Below are positions 43,801-55,022 of a stretch of 64,000 nt of DNA, in pieces (the first letter of the stretch is position 1; each line of letters opens with the position of its first letter). Source of the DNA: Ascochyta rabiei (lineage: Eukaryota; Ascomycota; Dothideomycetes; Pleosporales; Didymellaceae); contig NC_082421.1 of assembly GCF_004011695.2 (NCBI RefSeq), forward strand, positions 812,501 to 876,500, read 5' to 3'. Below the pieces are notes generated by a model that saw nothing but the letters and a program-made list of their open reading frames with translations, searched no databases and was not told the DNA's origin. Made by a program: the position numbers and the translations under genes.

Positions 43801-45553
43801 ACTCTTCGTCCAGCTGAGCTTGCATCTGACCGACCGACTCCTGTGTGACCTCGATATGATCGTCGAATTCTGAGATGTAGAGCTGGTACAGAGTAGACTG
43901 CTTAGTAGCGAGTTCGTTTTCGTCCTTGATATACGCAAGGGCCTTGTTCTTCTTCTCCTCAAGGCTACTTTTCTCCTTCTCAACGTGCTGCACTCGACTG
44001 TTCTTCTCCATACAAGTCTCATTCAGCGTTTCAACTTCAGCAGCAGACTCTTCAATTGGTGTCTTGTACTTGGAGGTGCCGATGATATCCTCCAAGTACT
44101 CGAGAAGGCCATCGTCGTGCTCGGTGAGCGCTTTCGGTTTCATCTGCGCAATCGATTCGACTTCACCCTGCAAGATCAGGAAACGCTTGTGATCCAGATC
44201 CACGCCTTTACCCTTCAAGTACTTCGTGACGTCAGTAAAGGTAGACTCCTTCTTGTTCATGTAGTATTTGCTAGAGTTGTTCTTAAAAGCTCGGCGCGAG
44301 ATGACCAACGCTGAATCCGGTATAACCTCAGCAACGCCACTAGGTGTGTCCATGACTTCCTGGAAGTGAACTTCGACTTCACAGTAATCAAGATCTGGGA
44401 ATTGGGCAGAATTATGGATGAGCGCTGAGATTTTTCCTTGGCGCATCTTGCTCGCACGAAACCCGAAGACGAAGAGCAGCGAATCAATGACATTAGACTT
44501 GCCAGATCCGTTTGGTCCAACAACGGAGGAGAACGAGGAGTGGAAAGGGCCAACCTCCTGTCGTCCGGCGTAACTCTTGAAGTTTGTTAGAACGAGCCAT
44601 GTAATGACTGTGCGCTGTTTTGGTGGAGCAGGCTCCTGCGACAAAGGTACGGCAGCTGCTCGTCTCTTCGCAACGATGTCCATTGGTTTTTCCAGCACTG
44701 TGTGATTTGCGTTGACCTTTTCAACTTTTCTCGGTGTAGGCGGTGGCTGTGTTGACGCTGCCGCATCAGGTGTCTCCGAGAGCTTTAATGCTGCCTGGGA
44801 AGGCAGTTGGACTGTAGCCGCAGGCTCAGCTACGACTGTATCTTCCTCTACGGTGCTTTGTACTATGTCATCTTCTGTGGGCTCTGACTTCACCACCACT
44901 TCGATTCTTTGACGTTTCACCGCAGTTCCGGCTCTAGGTGTCTCCTCAGCTTGCGGTGTTTGCTCGGCTCTGGGAGTTCGATCGCCTGCGTCGCTTGGTT
45001 CGACGTCGGCAGCGGGAGTAGCAGACGGTTCTTTGATCTCGTACTCGGATTCCACTGTTGATGCAGACTTAGGTTCAGATTCGGTGGTGGAAATGATTAG
45101 TATGAGGGGTTGCCCACCTTCTATAGTGTGTTTCTCGACTGACACTCGCGGCTTTCGCCCTCGCTTCTTGGGAACAGTCTTTGCGGGAGCAGCTGGCCGA
45201 GGGCTACTTTCCGGTGGAGTCCCTATATGTGACGGTTCAACACTCTCAGTTGCGCGTGTGCGCCGCCGTGTTGTTGTCGTTTTGGCCGTCGTCTTAGCCG
45301 TCTTAGCCGTCTTAGCCGTCTTAGCCGTTATCTTGGGGGCTACATCCTCAGCAACTGCCGCTGCAGTTTTTCGTGGACGCCCGCGTCCTCTTCCGGTCTT
45401 GAGCGGTGCCGGCGCTGGTGTGAACTCCTCTTCTTCCTCCTCCTCCTCTTTGTCCGGTGTAGGCGTTCTGTTCTCGTCGTTATCGGACTCGTCGACGACA
45501 GGCGCTCTGCGGCGCGTCGTGCGCGTAGACTGTCGAGGTGTCGCCGAGGACAT
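40884..45553 (-). CDS. SMC4: SMC4, condensin core ATPase
   Basis: Exons 41921-45553, 40988-41869 and 40934-40884 give 1521 residues. A low-complexity N-terminal extension of about 340 residues (with an acidic Glu run, an AT-hook-like GRGRGRPRK and repeated KTAK units) precedes the SMC fold. Visible parts are Walker A GPNGSGKSN, the DYCEVEVHF segment, two long coiled coils, a hinge with GRLGNLGTIN and CPQLDNMVVD, the ABC signature LSGGEK, and Walker B DEIDAALD. SMC4 pairs with SMC2 in condensin for mitotic chromosome compaction. The final exon encodes only 16 residues (TKSVTIENKDYITARA). The next ATG in the long open frame is at 45553; further upstream the frame is open but lacks ATG. Confidence 0.96.
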
Positions 45554-46059
45554 CTTATGTTCTATGTGGGTGAGTGAGTGTTGAGACGACCGTCTGGTGG
45601 TGAGTTTGCTCCACACTTGTGCGAGTCCAATGTTTACGACGCACGGGCCAGCAAAACACGCTAGCACGTGGCCCACCGCATGTCAACTCCCAGAATCACT
45701 GCAGTTAGCTGGCGTGCATCGCCATGTACGAGTCTCGCTTACCTTTGCCGAACGATTTTTGATGCACAAATCTGGAGCAGTTATTTGCATCTCATGTTAG
45801 ACAGCTTCGCGAGGGCTACAGTTCATCACGAAGCGTGGAGAACGACGTCATTGTCGTACTGCTACCATTATGTTATGTCGTGATATATGCTTCCTTTGTA
45901 TAGCCCATCTGAGCGGTAATAGAGGCTGCTTTGCAATCTCAATCAAGCACATACAGGCTGTGCCTCTCTCCAAACAGCAGGTGCAGCCGCAGCCACACTC
46001 AACCACCAGCCCAGCAAGCCCCCACTACACTGGCATTCCGTTTACTCACCGCTCCCATC
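45554..46059. other. Shared divergent promoter, SMC4 / NIF3-like gene
   Basis: 506 bases between opposite start codons. No coding evidence inside. Confidence 0.65.
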
Positions 46060-46499
46060 ATGTGCACTCTCCAGAAGTTCAAGCTAGTTTTCTTCGTCCC
46101 CCCAAGCGCTCTCTCAGCTTGCAAGACTGCCATCTTTGCTGCAGGCGCCGGGCGCTTCCCAGGTACCGGCGGCTACACCGAATGCTGCTTCACGTCCAAA
46201 GGCACAGGGCAGTTTAGACCGGGCGAAGCTGCCAACCCGCACGTGCGTCATTTCTCAAAAATAGGGTCACAAAGCCAGATACTAACAAGACGTAGCTGGG
46301 TAAGGCTGGAACTCTGGAGGAGGTCGAAGAGTATCGAGTCGAGGCAGTCTGCTTGGGTAGAGACACTGTAGTGGAAGCAGTGGCAGCTTTGAGGAAGTAC
46401 GTCACAAGGATCTGGCATGGTGATATTGTGACTGACATCAACAGAGCACATCCGTACGAAGAGCCTGCATATGAGGTATATAAGATGGAGGATATGTAA
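46060..46499 (+). CDS. Short NIF3-like / YqfO-domain protein
   Basis: Exons 46060-46242, 46296-46396 and 46445-46499 give 112 residues. The sequence FKLVFFVPPSALSACKTAIFAAGAGRFPGTGGYTECCF and the end AHPYEEPAYEVYKMEDM match the PII-like insert domain of NIF3/YqfO proteins (conserved HPYEEPAYDV box). Free-standing versions of this domain are common in fungi and bacteria; function is unknown, with a metal or small-ligand binding role suspected. Full-length NIF3 metal-site domains are absent. Confidence 0.88.
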
Positions 46500-46866
46500 T
46501 CTTGTTATTTTCCTCGACTGGAGACTGCATAGGGATGTGCCGCTGTGGCAAGGACGCTGAGAAACCATTGAGGAACGACGTTCAAGAACAGCGAACGTTG
46601 CCTAAGACCGCATCACTAGGTCCTACTTGCCAGCTATCACAGGTACCGTAGAAGCAGTTACCATACCACCCGCCGAACCTAAGGTGCCTGTACTAGCCAT
46701 CAATCTCTTGAACAGAGAGAGCGTCTTCCCTGACGCACAAGCCTTCGCATTCACAATGCGATTTCATCACCGAGAAAGGGCACATGGGCAGAATTCCTAT
46801 CTACATGATCATCGTCCTGCTCATTAGCAAAGGGTAATATCATTACCAATTTTCCCTACTTCAACG

Positions 46867-47286
46867 TCATCGTATGAATCCTGTGAATGATTTCCACACA
46901 TCCAATAGATCGTTCTCACCATCCATCAAGAACCACATATCTGCATCTGTGAGAGAAAGGAATTTGGCTACGTCAGCCTCAAAGCGCATAATCACAAGTG
47001 CAGCCCTTAGCAGCTGCACCAAGCCGATGCAATCTCGAAACTGGTACGGAGTAAGCTTGTCTGAATACAAATCCTCAGATAGGCTTGCATTTCGATAGAA
47101 ACACCTCCAGAAACAGCAATAGCTCGTACCTCGTGTACTTTGACTTTGTAGTTGTAGTTTCTTTGTTCTGGCCCGACATTTCACGCGAAACATCCTATCT
47201 GGTGGTGATAGAGCCTGCCATGCCAGTCTCCTACCAAGGGCTTGTACTTGAGTTTCTGTTCTTGTGTGGAGTTCATCGGAGGACAT
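46867..47286 (-). CDS. Hypothetical protein, uncertain
   Basis: An ATG-initiated open frame of 139 codons. The C-terminal 70 residues (a helical run with CIGLVQLLRAALVIMRFEAD and ADMWFLMDGEN) look like real protein, while the N-terminal half is compositionally odd. A GT..AG pair near 47070-47115 might remove part of it and connect another upstream frame, but I could not find a version with a start codon. I recognise no family. Real gene with wrong 5' end, or chance frame, are both possible. Confidence 0.35.
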   Translation of the reverse strand: MSSDELHTRTETQVQALGRRLAWQALSPPDRMFRVKCRARTKKLQLQSQSTRGTSYCCFWRCFYRNASLSEDLYSDKLTPYQFRDCIGLVQLLRAALVIMRFEADVAKFLSLTDADMWFLMDGENDLLDVWKSFTGFIR

Positions 47287-48233
47287 TGCGACTTTGATGC
47301 TGGATGTGAGACACGGAGGAATTCAGCTGTAGTGATATACTCGTCTTCGATCCTGCACGTTGGCAACATGGTGATAGAGGAGGAGGAGGAGGAGGAGGAG
47401 GAGCATCCTCCTCCCCTTACTATTTCCGCCACCAAACGTATGTCTCGTTGAACACGTGAGTCTTCAAGTCTTCCAAGATCAATACAATCAATCTACACCG
47501 CCCGCTTCCCAGAACTGTCTGCGCAGTACGCACTTTGAGCGCCTCCACGGCAACCTCCTTCATGCTATGCTGTAGGGAGGGAGATCCGCTGCACAGATCA
47601 TAGCATCGCGCTCCCGCAGAACCTCTCGACCTCCGACTGCCATCGCTAGAACAGCTCGTGGCGGTAGGGCACAAGCACTCTCAATACAGAGACGCCACTA
47701 TCCCCATCAACTGCAGTGTCCCCTCTCTGCGCGATACATCTGTGAGCGTACGAAAGCTGGTATGAATGTGCTGAGAAAAGCGCCGTACTGATTGGCTACA
47801 CAGGTGGAAAGCATCATACACCAACACCCACCCGTCGGTTGCAGATGGCGCGCAGCAGATGCTGGCGGGTAGATAGAGAGGTGTCCATGGTGTTGTTTGT
47901 GCGTGAGTGGAAAAGTGGTCTTGTGGAGAGTGGTTCTGGATTTGGTGGTTGGTGAGCAGCAGAAGGGAGGAGATGGGGTGCGCTGTTGAGGTATATTGAT
48001 GAGGAGGAAGAGGATGGCTAGGGAGGACAGAGTCGATAGAGGCATTAAGGTTGAGACGTCGCATGCACGAGGGAACCTAGAGTGTGTAAGATGCCTGGAT
48101 GGTCAGTCAGCGGTTCACTAATGAGTGCACCACATCACAGCGTCGGCAGTACCCATTTTCTTTTCGTTTTTAAATCGACCAAAAGAATAAAGTCACATTG
48201 GAAAGCTACGTAAAGAACTTCAGAACGGATCGC
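47287..48233. other. Intergenic stretch with GGA microsatellite
   Basis: No supported gene. A GGA/GAG trinucleotide run of about nine units lies at 47377-47403 and is followed by an inverted CCTCCTCC. The right end is the 3' flank of the AcrB gene. Confidence 0.5.
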
Positions 48234-50966
48234 CTAAGATTTCCTTCCGCTACCGATTGGATTCATCAACCCAGCGCTGCCGCTTGTTGCACTGCGGAGC
48301 ATCATCGGTTTGATGCTCTGTACCGGGCTCAACGGATCTCTCTGGCTTGAGCTCTGACTCGAGGTCCCCGAGCTGAGGCTGCCACTGTCCTGGCTGCCGT
48401 TGGTATGACCGTTGACAAAGCCAGGAATGTTGAAGGGGTTTTCGAGAGCATATGCGGGAGATATGTGCTCCTCGAAACCGTCAGTGAAGCCAGAGACATC
48501 AGACAGCATAGAAGACGAGCGACCGCGGCCACCCCGAAGAGAACCAGGAGTGCTGCCGACATGGCGCAGAGAGGGAAAGGTGAAGCTAGTGAAGGCGTTG
48601 GCGTGGGGTGACATGGTCGTACCGGGGAGGGGTCCTTCGGGCGTTGTAGGGATCGATTCGTGATGCGCACTCTGCAAAAGAAGAGCCTCGTAGTGCTGGG
48701 CCGTCTGCATAATCTGAGAAGTGGCAATGTTCTGCTCTTCAGCTCGACGTTCGAAGCCGTTGATGTTGTTGCGATACTGATGTTCAACGTCGGCGCGCTG
48801 TAGTCTCAAAGCATGACGCTCCTGCTCCCTTCGCTGCTTAGCCGTAAAGCCTTCCTGGTTGGCGGTGACGAGGCGGTCGTGCTGCTCGTTCAGTCTGGTT
48901 TGACGCTGCTGGAGACGCTCTCGCTTCTGTAAGGCGGTCGAGATGTCTGTCTCTACGCTCTGAACTTGTGCTTCGATTTCAGCCTTGACTGCATCGAACT
49001 CGCGAGCCACAGCGTTCTTGTTGTCCCGCTGCTTCTTCCACTCTGCTTTCTTGGCTGCAGCCTCCCGAGTCTCCTCTTCCGGGATCGCGCCCAAGCTGTC
49101 TGCCTGGAGGGCAAAATCGGCGGCAGCATCATCTGCCTGCCGGATATTTTGCGTAAACTGAAGGACACGTTGGCGTTGGCGCTCATCGCTGCCTCCAGCA
49201 TTCGACAAGCGATTGCTGAGCGTATCGACCTCTTTCTTGATGGTAGAGATGGCTGTCTTGTGGTCCTTTTTGTTTCGCTTCAGGCGATTGCGCTGCTCCT
49301 GTAGCTGCTGGTCGGCCGCGGCGATCGAGTTCTTGAGGGTTGTCGTCGGCGAAGATGGGCGGAGGGTCTGATGAGCTGGCGGTGAGGCGATGGAGGCTAG
49401 AAGACTGTTAGTTCAGCAACGCTGTCGAGTAGACAAGTGCGCCTACCTAGTTCAGCAACCGGGCCGGCTGAGGTAATAAGGCTGGTGGAGTAGAAGACTT
49501 CGTTGTCAACAGTCCTGACGAACTCGCAATAGTAGTTTGAAAGTGCCGTGAGACCAAAAATCTCTCCTACCCAGAAGCCCGTTCCCTCTTGACCCTGGTA
49601 TCCCAACGAAGTGCTTTGACGGATCCGGGCGGAGCTCCAATCTGCACCGTTTACGCGGATGTAGAAAGGCTTCGACTTGTCGATGCCGGAGCCAACACTT
49701 GAATCTTCCTCCTCTTGAACGTCTGCCGCGTTGAACAGACTGACACGAAATGAAATGTCGGAGTAGCCAACTTCCGAAATCCACACACGATCGTCTTCCG
49801 GTCTCCAAATAGCGTTTCCAATGTGATTTGCGTCTTTTGCGTTGGCCTCGTCGGCATCGTTTGCTGCCCGGCTACTTTCCATCTCTTTTAAAACGGTAAC
49901 TTTTGTACTGGCAAGTGCAGCCCAAAAAGGCTGCTGAGAACGAACGTGGGTAGCTTGCTTCCTCTTCCTCCGCGAGCTGCTCGCCTTGTCCTTGTGCAAT
50001 GCGGGCGACGGCCCCGGGGGGCGGCCATCGGTACTCGAGGTATTTGGCACGTCGGTAGGCGGGTGGAGCGAGGTCGAATTGGCACGCTGGAGGTTGCCCA
50101 CTTCGGGGTCCGTTTTCTTGCCCGTGGGCAGTGACTGCGCTACGTCTCGTCGAGATAGAGAGCGCCGAATAATGCGAACGACACCTTGGGCCAAGATGTG
50201 GATGCCCAGGAGGCTGCGGGGCCATCCGTGGGGGCTTGAGAAGCTTTCCAGATAACTTGGTGCGCTCGGCGGGCTCGTCAGGAATTCCAAGCCTCCCCGG
50301 GCGAGCCCGGACCACAGGAAGTGGACGATGTGTTGCCGGAGAGGCCTGAACCTGAGCAGGTGGTTGGAAAGAATGATGACAACACAGATGAAAATGCCGT
50401 TGGTGGTGCCAGCCTTGCCAGCAGCGGCGCCGCCGAGGGCGATGGCGATGACTGCCTGGGCGAGATCTAGGAAGAAGTTCTGCACAGGCACCCAGAGGAC
50501 GAGCCAGACGAGCAGGATGGAGGCGTCGGCGGCGATTGTGGTGAAGAGAGAGGGGGTGCCACCGGAGCCCTGGAAGATGTCGGTGAAGGAGGGAAACGCC
50601 GAGAGGGCAGAGAGGGGGGTACCGGCTTGGGGGGGCACGAAAGTGAGGGTTGCAAAGAGAAACTGTACGACGGTGAGGACGGTGGGGGGGAGCTGGAGGA
50701 GGATGATGAGGATGGCGAGGACGTCCCGCAGAGGACAGGAGGTGAGAATGGTGGCGGGGACAGCGAGCAGCGTGGCCATGGAGACGGACGGCGGCTTGGA
50801 GTGGCCATTGGCGCGGGCAGCAGCTGGAGAGGCAGCGTGGCGGCAGATGTCTGGGTTGTCGAGCGACGCGTCCGAGGCGCTCCTGGCACGCTCGACGGGC
50901 GGGCTGTCGGCGGCGGGGGTGTTGTCGAGCACGCTGGCGGCGGGGGTCGAGTCGTGGATGCTGCTG

Positions 50967-50998
<32 letters not shown>

Positions 50999-51238
50999 GG
51001 GTTCGTTGTGCTGCTGCTGCTGCTGCTGCGCGCGCGCGTGCGTCTGCTGCGGTGGCGCGGGCTGCTGCTCTACTGGGTCGCTCGCGGGGCTGGGCGCGGC
51101 GTCGGCGGGTGCCTGGGGCGCGGGGTTGAGCGCGGGGTTGCTCTTCTGGCGCTGGACACGCTTGCCCGGAGCCGCGAGGCCACTCTCGTTGCGTCTGTCA
51201 TGCTGGGATGCCGCGTTCTTCCTCCCCTTTGCTACCAT
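48234..51238 (-). CDS. acrB: AcrB-type ubiquitination network signalling protein
   Basis: Exons 49447-51238 and 48234-49396 give 984 residues. The N-terminus is Pro/Gln/Ser-rich (with poly-Gln and a run of about twelve prolines). Several hydrophobic segments follow at about 185-350. A mid part has the conserved FWVGEIFGLTALSNYYCEF and SLITSAGP segments. The C-terminal third is coiled coil (STIKKEVDTLSNRLSN to LQQRQTRLNEQHDRL) and then a Ser/Gly tail. A. nidulans AcrB has the same layout of membrane segments plus coiled coil and acts with the CreB/CreC deubiquitination system in carbon use and drug sensitivity. I start at the first ATG; the open frame runs further upstream without ATG. Confidence 0.88.
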
Positions 51239-51661
51239 AGAAGGCGGTGCGCGGGCGGGCAAGCGGTCTCCCCAGGTCGACTCGACTGCTGCACAGGACG
51301 AGCCAGTTTGGAAGAGGGGCGCCGCTGGCCGAGGGGAAATGTTCGGGGGAGGGTCGTGTGCGGTGGTGGTGGTGTCTGGTCGTGGGCGTCGAGGGCGTCT
51401 GGGGGCAGGGCAGCGAGCACGAATGAGAAAGCCAGTCGGCGACGGCGTAGCGGGCTTGGCGGGCCTGTCGAACGTTGCGTCCGTGTCAACCAGGAAAGAG
51501 GCAGAGGCAGCGCCGTCCACCTGCGTGTTTTTTACGTAGGCAGCCGTGGAGCCTCACACGCACGTCACGTTCTGGGTGAGGGTGCACTGCGCCGACTGCA
51601 CTGCACTGCACTGCACTGCCCTGGCACGCAACAATGACAACGACGCCGCTGCACGCAACAA

Positions 51662-51693
<32 letters not shown>

Positions 51694-53083
51694 TCAACAA
51701 CACCGCTGCACGCAATAACAAGCCCAGGCTGGCCGTGGGTGGCTTCTCTTTTCCGTCAGCCCACCCACCGCGGCCAGCGCCCAGCGGCAGGATCGCGCCT
51801 CGAGCTGGGTGCTGGAGGTACTGGATTACTGGATCTGCACTCGCCGAGGACCCTCCGAGCGTGAGATCGACGTCAAAGCAGCCAGACAGCGAGCCCTCCA
51901 GCCGCAAGGGCACCAGAGAAGCCTCGCTCGGGCACGCTTGGCCGATGCAAGCAAAGTCTGCCGCCAGTCCTGCCCGTCTTCGGCGAGCTGCCCGGACACG
52001 CTCGTCTTGCTGACCTCAAGACCCTCAAGAGTCAAGACTCAAGTGTCCCCCCCTGACGCCAGGTACTCAGATTGTACTGCGCGCTGCACACGACAACAGC
52101 TCGCTCTGCCGCTCTGCTGCTGCCCTGCCATGCCTGCCGTGCCCTGCAACGCCTGCCATGCCCTGCAACGCCTGCCATGCCTGCAACGCCTGCAACGCCT
52201 GCCATACCTGCTATACCTGCAACACCTGCAGCCAATTGCCTCGCGCCGCTCGCCCGTCTAGCTTGTGCGTCTCATTTGCGTGCACATGGGCCCCCCTGGG
52301 CATGATGCGCTTTCTGCACCTCTACCGCGAATAAAGCAGCCTGTTTGCCCTGCTCACACCGACACCCGCACGCTTGCGTCGAGTGCCAAGCCCGTGTTTT
52401 CGATTCGCCCTGCCTGCCCTGCAACGTCCCCACGATTGCCTCGACTTGTCTTCGTGTTGTGATGCTCACGGCAACGCCCACCGCACACACTCTCACGCAC
52501 CCTTGACCGTGACCATGGCCATGGCCATGACCGTGACCATGACCGTGACCGTGACCGTGACCATGACCGTGACCGTGACCATGACCATGACCAACCTGCA
52601 CAGACAAGCCTCCGCCGAAAGCACATGCTACCTACCATCGTGTGGCTTTCCCTCGGCACTCCAATTTGATCGGAGCATTTCCACCAAACCTGCCTTTCTT
52701 TGTTCCGCCCCTCCATTGCACCCGGCGGACGCGGCACACGGCCGGCCTCGAAGCTTAACGCAACCACGCCAATCAGCATGCCGTGCGACGTCCGAATCAG
52801 GAAACTGCCACAGTCACGCGCCAAACGGTCATGCACATCACTGCAAAAAGCTCATCGTGAACCCAAGTCCCAGCAGGCAGTCCAGCCGATCACTGCGGAA
52901 AGCATCACGCCATGCAGCTTGGTCGGTGTCAGTGTCAAGACTTCAGTTGAGCGCACGGCACGGCGGTTGATCGCTTTCCTGCACTGCCCAAGTCTTGTAC
53001 GGCACCGCTGTTCATGGCTTCCCTGCGCTGCCCAGGTCTTGTACGGTTCATGGCTTTCCTGCACTGCCCAGGTCTTGTACGGT
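51239..53083. other. Repeat-rich gene-free stretch upstream of AcrB
   Basis: 1.8 kb with no supported gene and several simple arrays: CTGCA repeats (51595-51615), AAC-type trinucleotides (51656-51705), nonamers of CTGCAACGC/CTGCCATGC (52130-52215), TGACCR hexamers (52503-52593) and the 36-base array running into the thioesterase gene. Open frames here follow the repeats and are not genes. Confidence 0.6.
52503..52593 (+). repeat. TGACCR hexamer microsatellite
   Basis: About 15 hexamer units of TGACCG or TGACCA (with GGCCAT variants at the left) in tandem. All frames are open across it, which produces spurious His-Gly and Trp-Ser-type frames. Confidence 0.9.
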
Positions 53084-53112
53084 TCATCGCTTTCCTGCAC
53101 TGCCCAAGTCTT
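52965..53112 (-). repeat. 36-bp tandem array overlapping thioesterase 3' end
   Basis: Four copies of a unit that on the minus strand contains GACYTGGGCAGTGCAGGAAAG followed by a variable CGATGAACCGTAC; one copy carries an 8-base insertion. The rightmost copy is the coding end of the thioesterase gene (residues DLGSAGKR and the TGA stop). The unit is 12 codons long, and the next two copies keep the same frame with their own TGA. Confidence 0.85.
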
Positions 53113-54238
53113 CAACAGCATCCGGTCTGTCCCAACTGCTCTTCTCGAGCTCCCGCACTCGCTCTAGCAGTGCCTTGACCCTGGCGCTGTTCTTCTCCTT
53201 GGCCTGCTCCTGCTGCTCAAATGTCTTCCTGAACTTGTCCACCATGAAGCCTGGCAGCGGCGACTTCTTCGCACGCCTATAGTCGTAGACCACAATGTCT
53301 TCCATGCATCGTGCTGCTGTACGCCGGTGGGCTTCTGACAGAATCAGGACATCCAATAAGAAGTGGTCCGTGTCTTGCTCTGGCTGGTTCCTAAGCTTAT
53401 GGAGCACAGTGATCCTGCGTCCATTAGACTGGCCACATCGACTACTACAGCGAACGTTACCTACCTGTCGGGCCACTTCATCGGCTCCACGACAAAGCGA
53501 GTCAGCAGAGTCATCTCATCTCCGCGTTGCCTTGGTTTCACAAGCAGCACGCGACACGATTTCCCGCGCGCTTCCTACTGGATGGCAGGGAGCACTCACA
53601 AACTTGTAGTCCGTCTTGATGCTTCTCAGGATCAACCCAACGCTCTTCGGTGACACCAGCTCCAGCCATTCCTTCTTATGCGCCGGGTCTTGGGCAGCCA
53701 AGTTGAGGGTCCAATTGACGCGCGCCGACTCAGCGTACCGGTTGTACATGACATTGTTGATATGACCCTTGACCATGTCAGTACACCACAACCCGTTTCA
53801 ACGGGCACCACGACCTACCATGCTATCCTGTCAAACGCGTCTTCCGTCAGCTTCCACGGAGAATGCACTCGCAATCAGCATGCGACCTACCATCTCACCC
53901 CACGCAACCTCGTGTCTGTACAGCCCTCTATACTCCTGACCCGTCAAGAAGCCCTCACTTCCAGCAAGCAACTCTCGCCAATCGGATGACACCTCTTGTA
54001 GTATCGACCCAGCTTTGCTCGTCTGCGCATCGTCGATGCCAAACATGATGCATTTGCCGATTCGTGCGCGCACATCTGACAGCCAGCGTGGTGACAGCCT
54101 CTCGGTAGCCGGAGCCTCAGTGCTGGAGAAGCGGCAATGCGGGAGTCGAGGTACGGGTAGGCGGGCGCGCTGCGCGGAGGGGGTTCTAGGAGATGCGGAG
54201 GAGCGCAGGAGCGCTGCACGTGTAGTGAGGGGACGCAT
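53084..54238 (-). CDS. Hotdog-fold thioesterase-like protein (4HBT type), probably mitochondrial
   Basis: Five exons: 53891-54238, 53819-53827 (9-base microexon DSM), 53600-53767, 53465-53484 (20-base microexon) and 53084-53414. They give 291 residues. Splicing rebuilds the hotdog core DSMGHINNVMYNRYAESARVNW (Asp-His-Asn-Asn pattern of 4-hydroxybenzoyl-CoA thioesterases) and the next strand DYKFPMKWPDRITVLHKL. A basic Ser/Arg-rich N-terminus (MRPLTTRAALLRSSASPR) looks like a mitochondrial presequence; an in-frame ATG 15 codons upstream (54283) is the alternative start. The C-terminus is a charged coiled coil. The substrate is unknown. It is divergent from the LYR gene across 301 bases. Confidence 0.88.
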
Positions 54239-54539
54239 AGCAGTTCGTACGCTCCAATCGAGCCTCTCAAACACAACCGACATGCGTAGAGAAGGGCAAT
54301 GAGTGAACGTGAGGTCCCAGGTGTCGTCCAAGTGTTGCGCGATGCCGCGACGGAATTAAGCCGAGGGCCGCAACAGCCCTACCGTACGTCAGAAGCACAA
54401 TGGACGAGCTCCCCACTCCAACACGTCCACATTCCAGTCCTCGACCGCGCTTCTCCACTCCTCTCCTTCCCGCCTGAACCCCCGTTCACCTTCCACCCCA
54501 GCTTCCCTTCCCCAGCGAGGACCGTCTCAACGCTCACAC

Positions 54540-55022
54540 ATGTCCACTGCACCTCTCTCGTTGCGTCATCAAGTGATGCGCATATACAAAGGCAAGCCTA
54601 CCCGCAACCGCTCACCAACATCAAGACCAAGCGTCACTGACCAATCATCACTGACCAAGCGTTACTGACCAAGCGTTACTGACCAAGCGTTACTGACCAA
54701 GCGTTACTGACCAAGCGTTACTGACCAAGCGTTACTGACCAAGTCGCAGAGCTGCTCTACCTGTCACGAGACTACCCGCAGGGCTACGACTGGGCGCGGT
54801 CACGGCTGCACAAGGCCTTCTCCAGCCAGCGGCATCTGACGGACGAAGTAGCGATCAAGAGCGCGATCAAGCGGGCAGAGTTTGTGAAGAAGGAGGTGGA
54901 GGCGCTGTGAGTATGCATGCTAAGAGTAGGGTCAAGTGTTTGGCTGACGAGGGGGGGGGAGGAAAAGATACTATTTGAAACGCTACAGAGCACTGCGCCA
55001 GAGATACGATCCTATCCAATGA
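54540..55022 (+). CDS. ETFRF1: LYR-motif protein, ETFRF1/LYRM5-like
   Basis: Exons 54540-54591, 54744-54906 and 54968-55022 give 89 residues, the size of human ETFRF1 (90). The sequence has the LYR-type start SLRHQVMRIYK, then ELLYLSRDYPQGYDWARSRL, the conserved Phe in the AEFVKKEVEALYYL helix and KRYRALRQRYDP. ETFRF1 removes FAD from electron-transfer flavoprotein in the mitochondrial matrix and works with acyl carrier protein. Intron 1 (54592-54743) has a GC donor (CAAAG|GCAAGC) and an AAG acceptor; no GT donor gives a correct frame. Most of that intron is a 14-base tandem array. Confidence 0.85.
54651..54743 (+). repeat. 14-bp array with branch-point-like units inside GC-AG intron
   Basis: Six perfect 14-base units CTGACCAAGCGTTA plus a seventh partial unit ending at the acceptor, and a diverged unit before them. 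Every unit contains CTGAC (branch-point consensus) followed by an AAG. The 14-base period puts the branch A of the previous unit 19 bases before the used AG. Confidence 0.9.

Noticed and set aside
50328..51539. Long plus-strand frame antisense to AcrB
   Set aside because: Shadow of the GC-rich, Pro/Gln-coding AcrB 5' region; poly-Gly and poly-Cys runs mirror poly-Pro and poly-Gln codons.
52507..52607. Gly-His repeat protein on the minus strand
   Set aside because: Pure translation of the TGACCR microsatellite with no flanking coding support.
54651..54743. Regular repeats considered as a CRISPR-like array
   Set aside because: Units are contiguous without spacers and the organism is a fungus; it is a tandem array in an intron.
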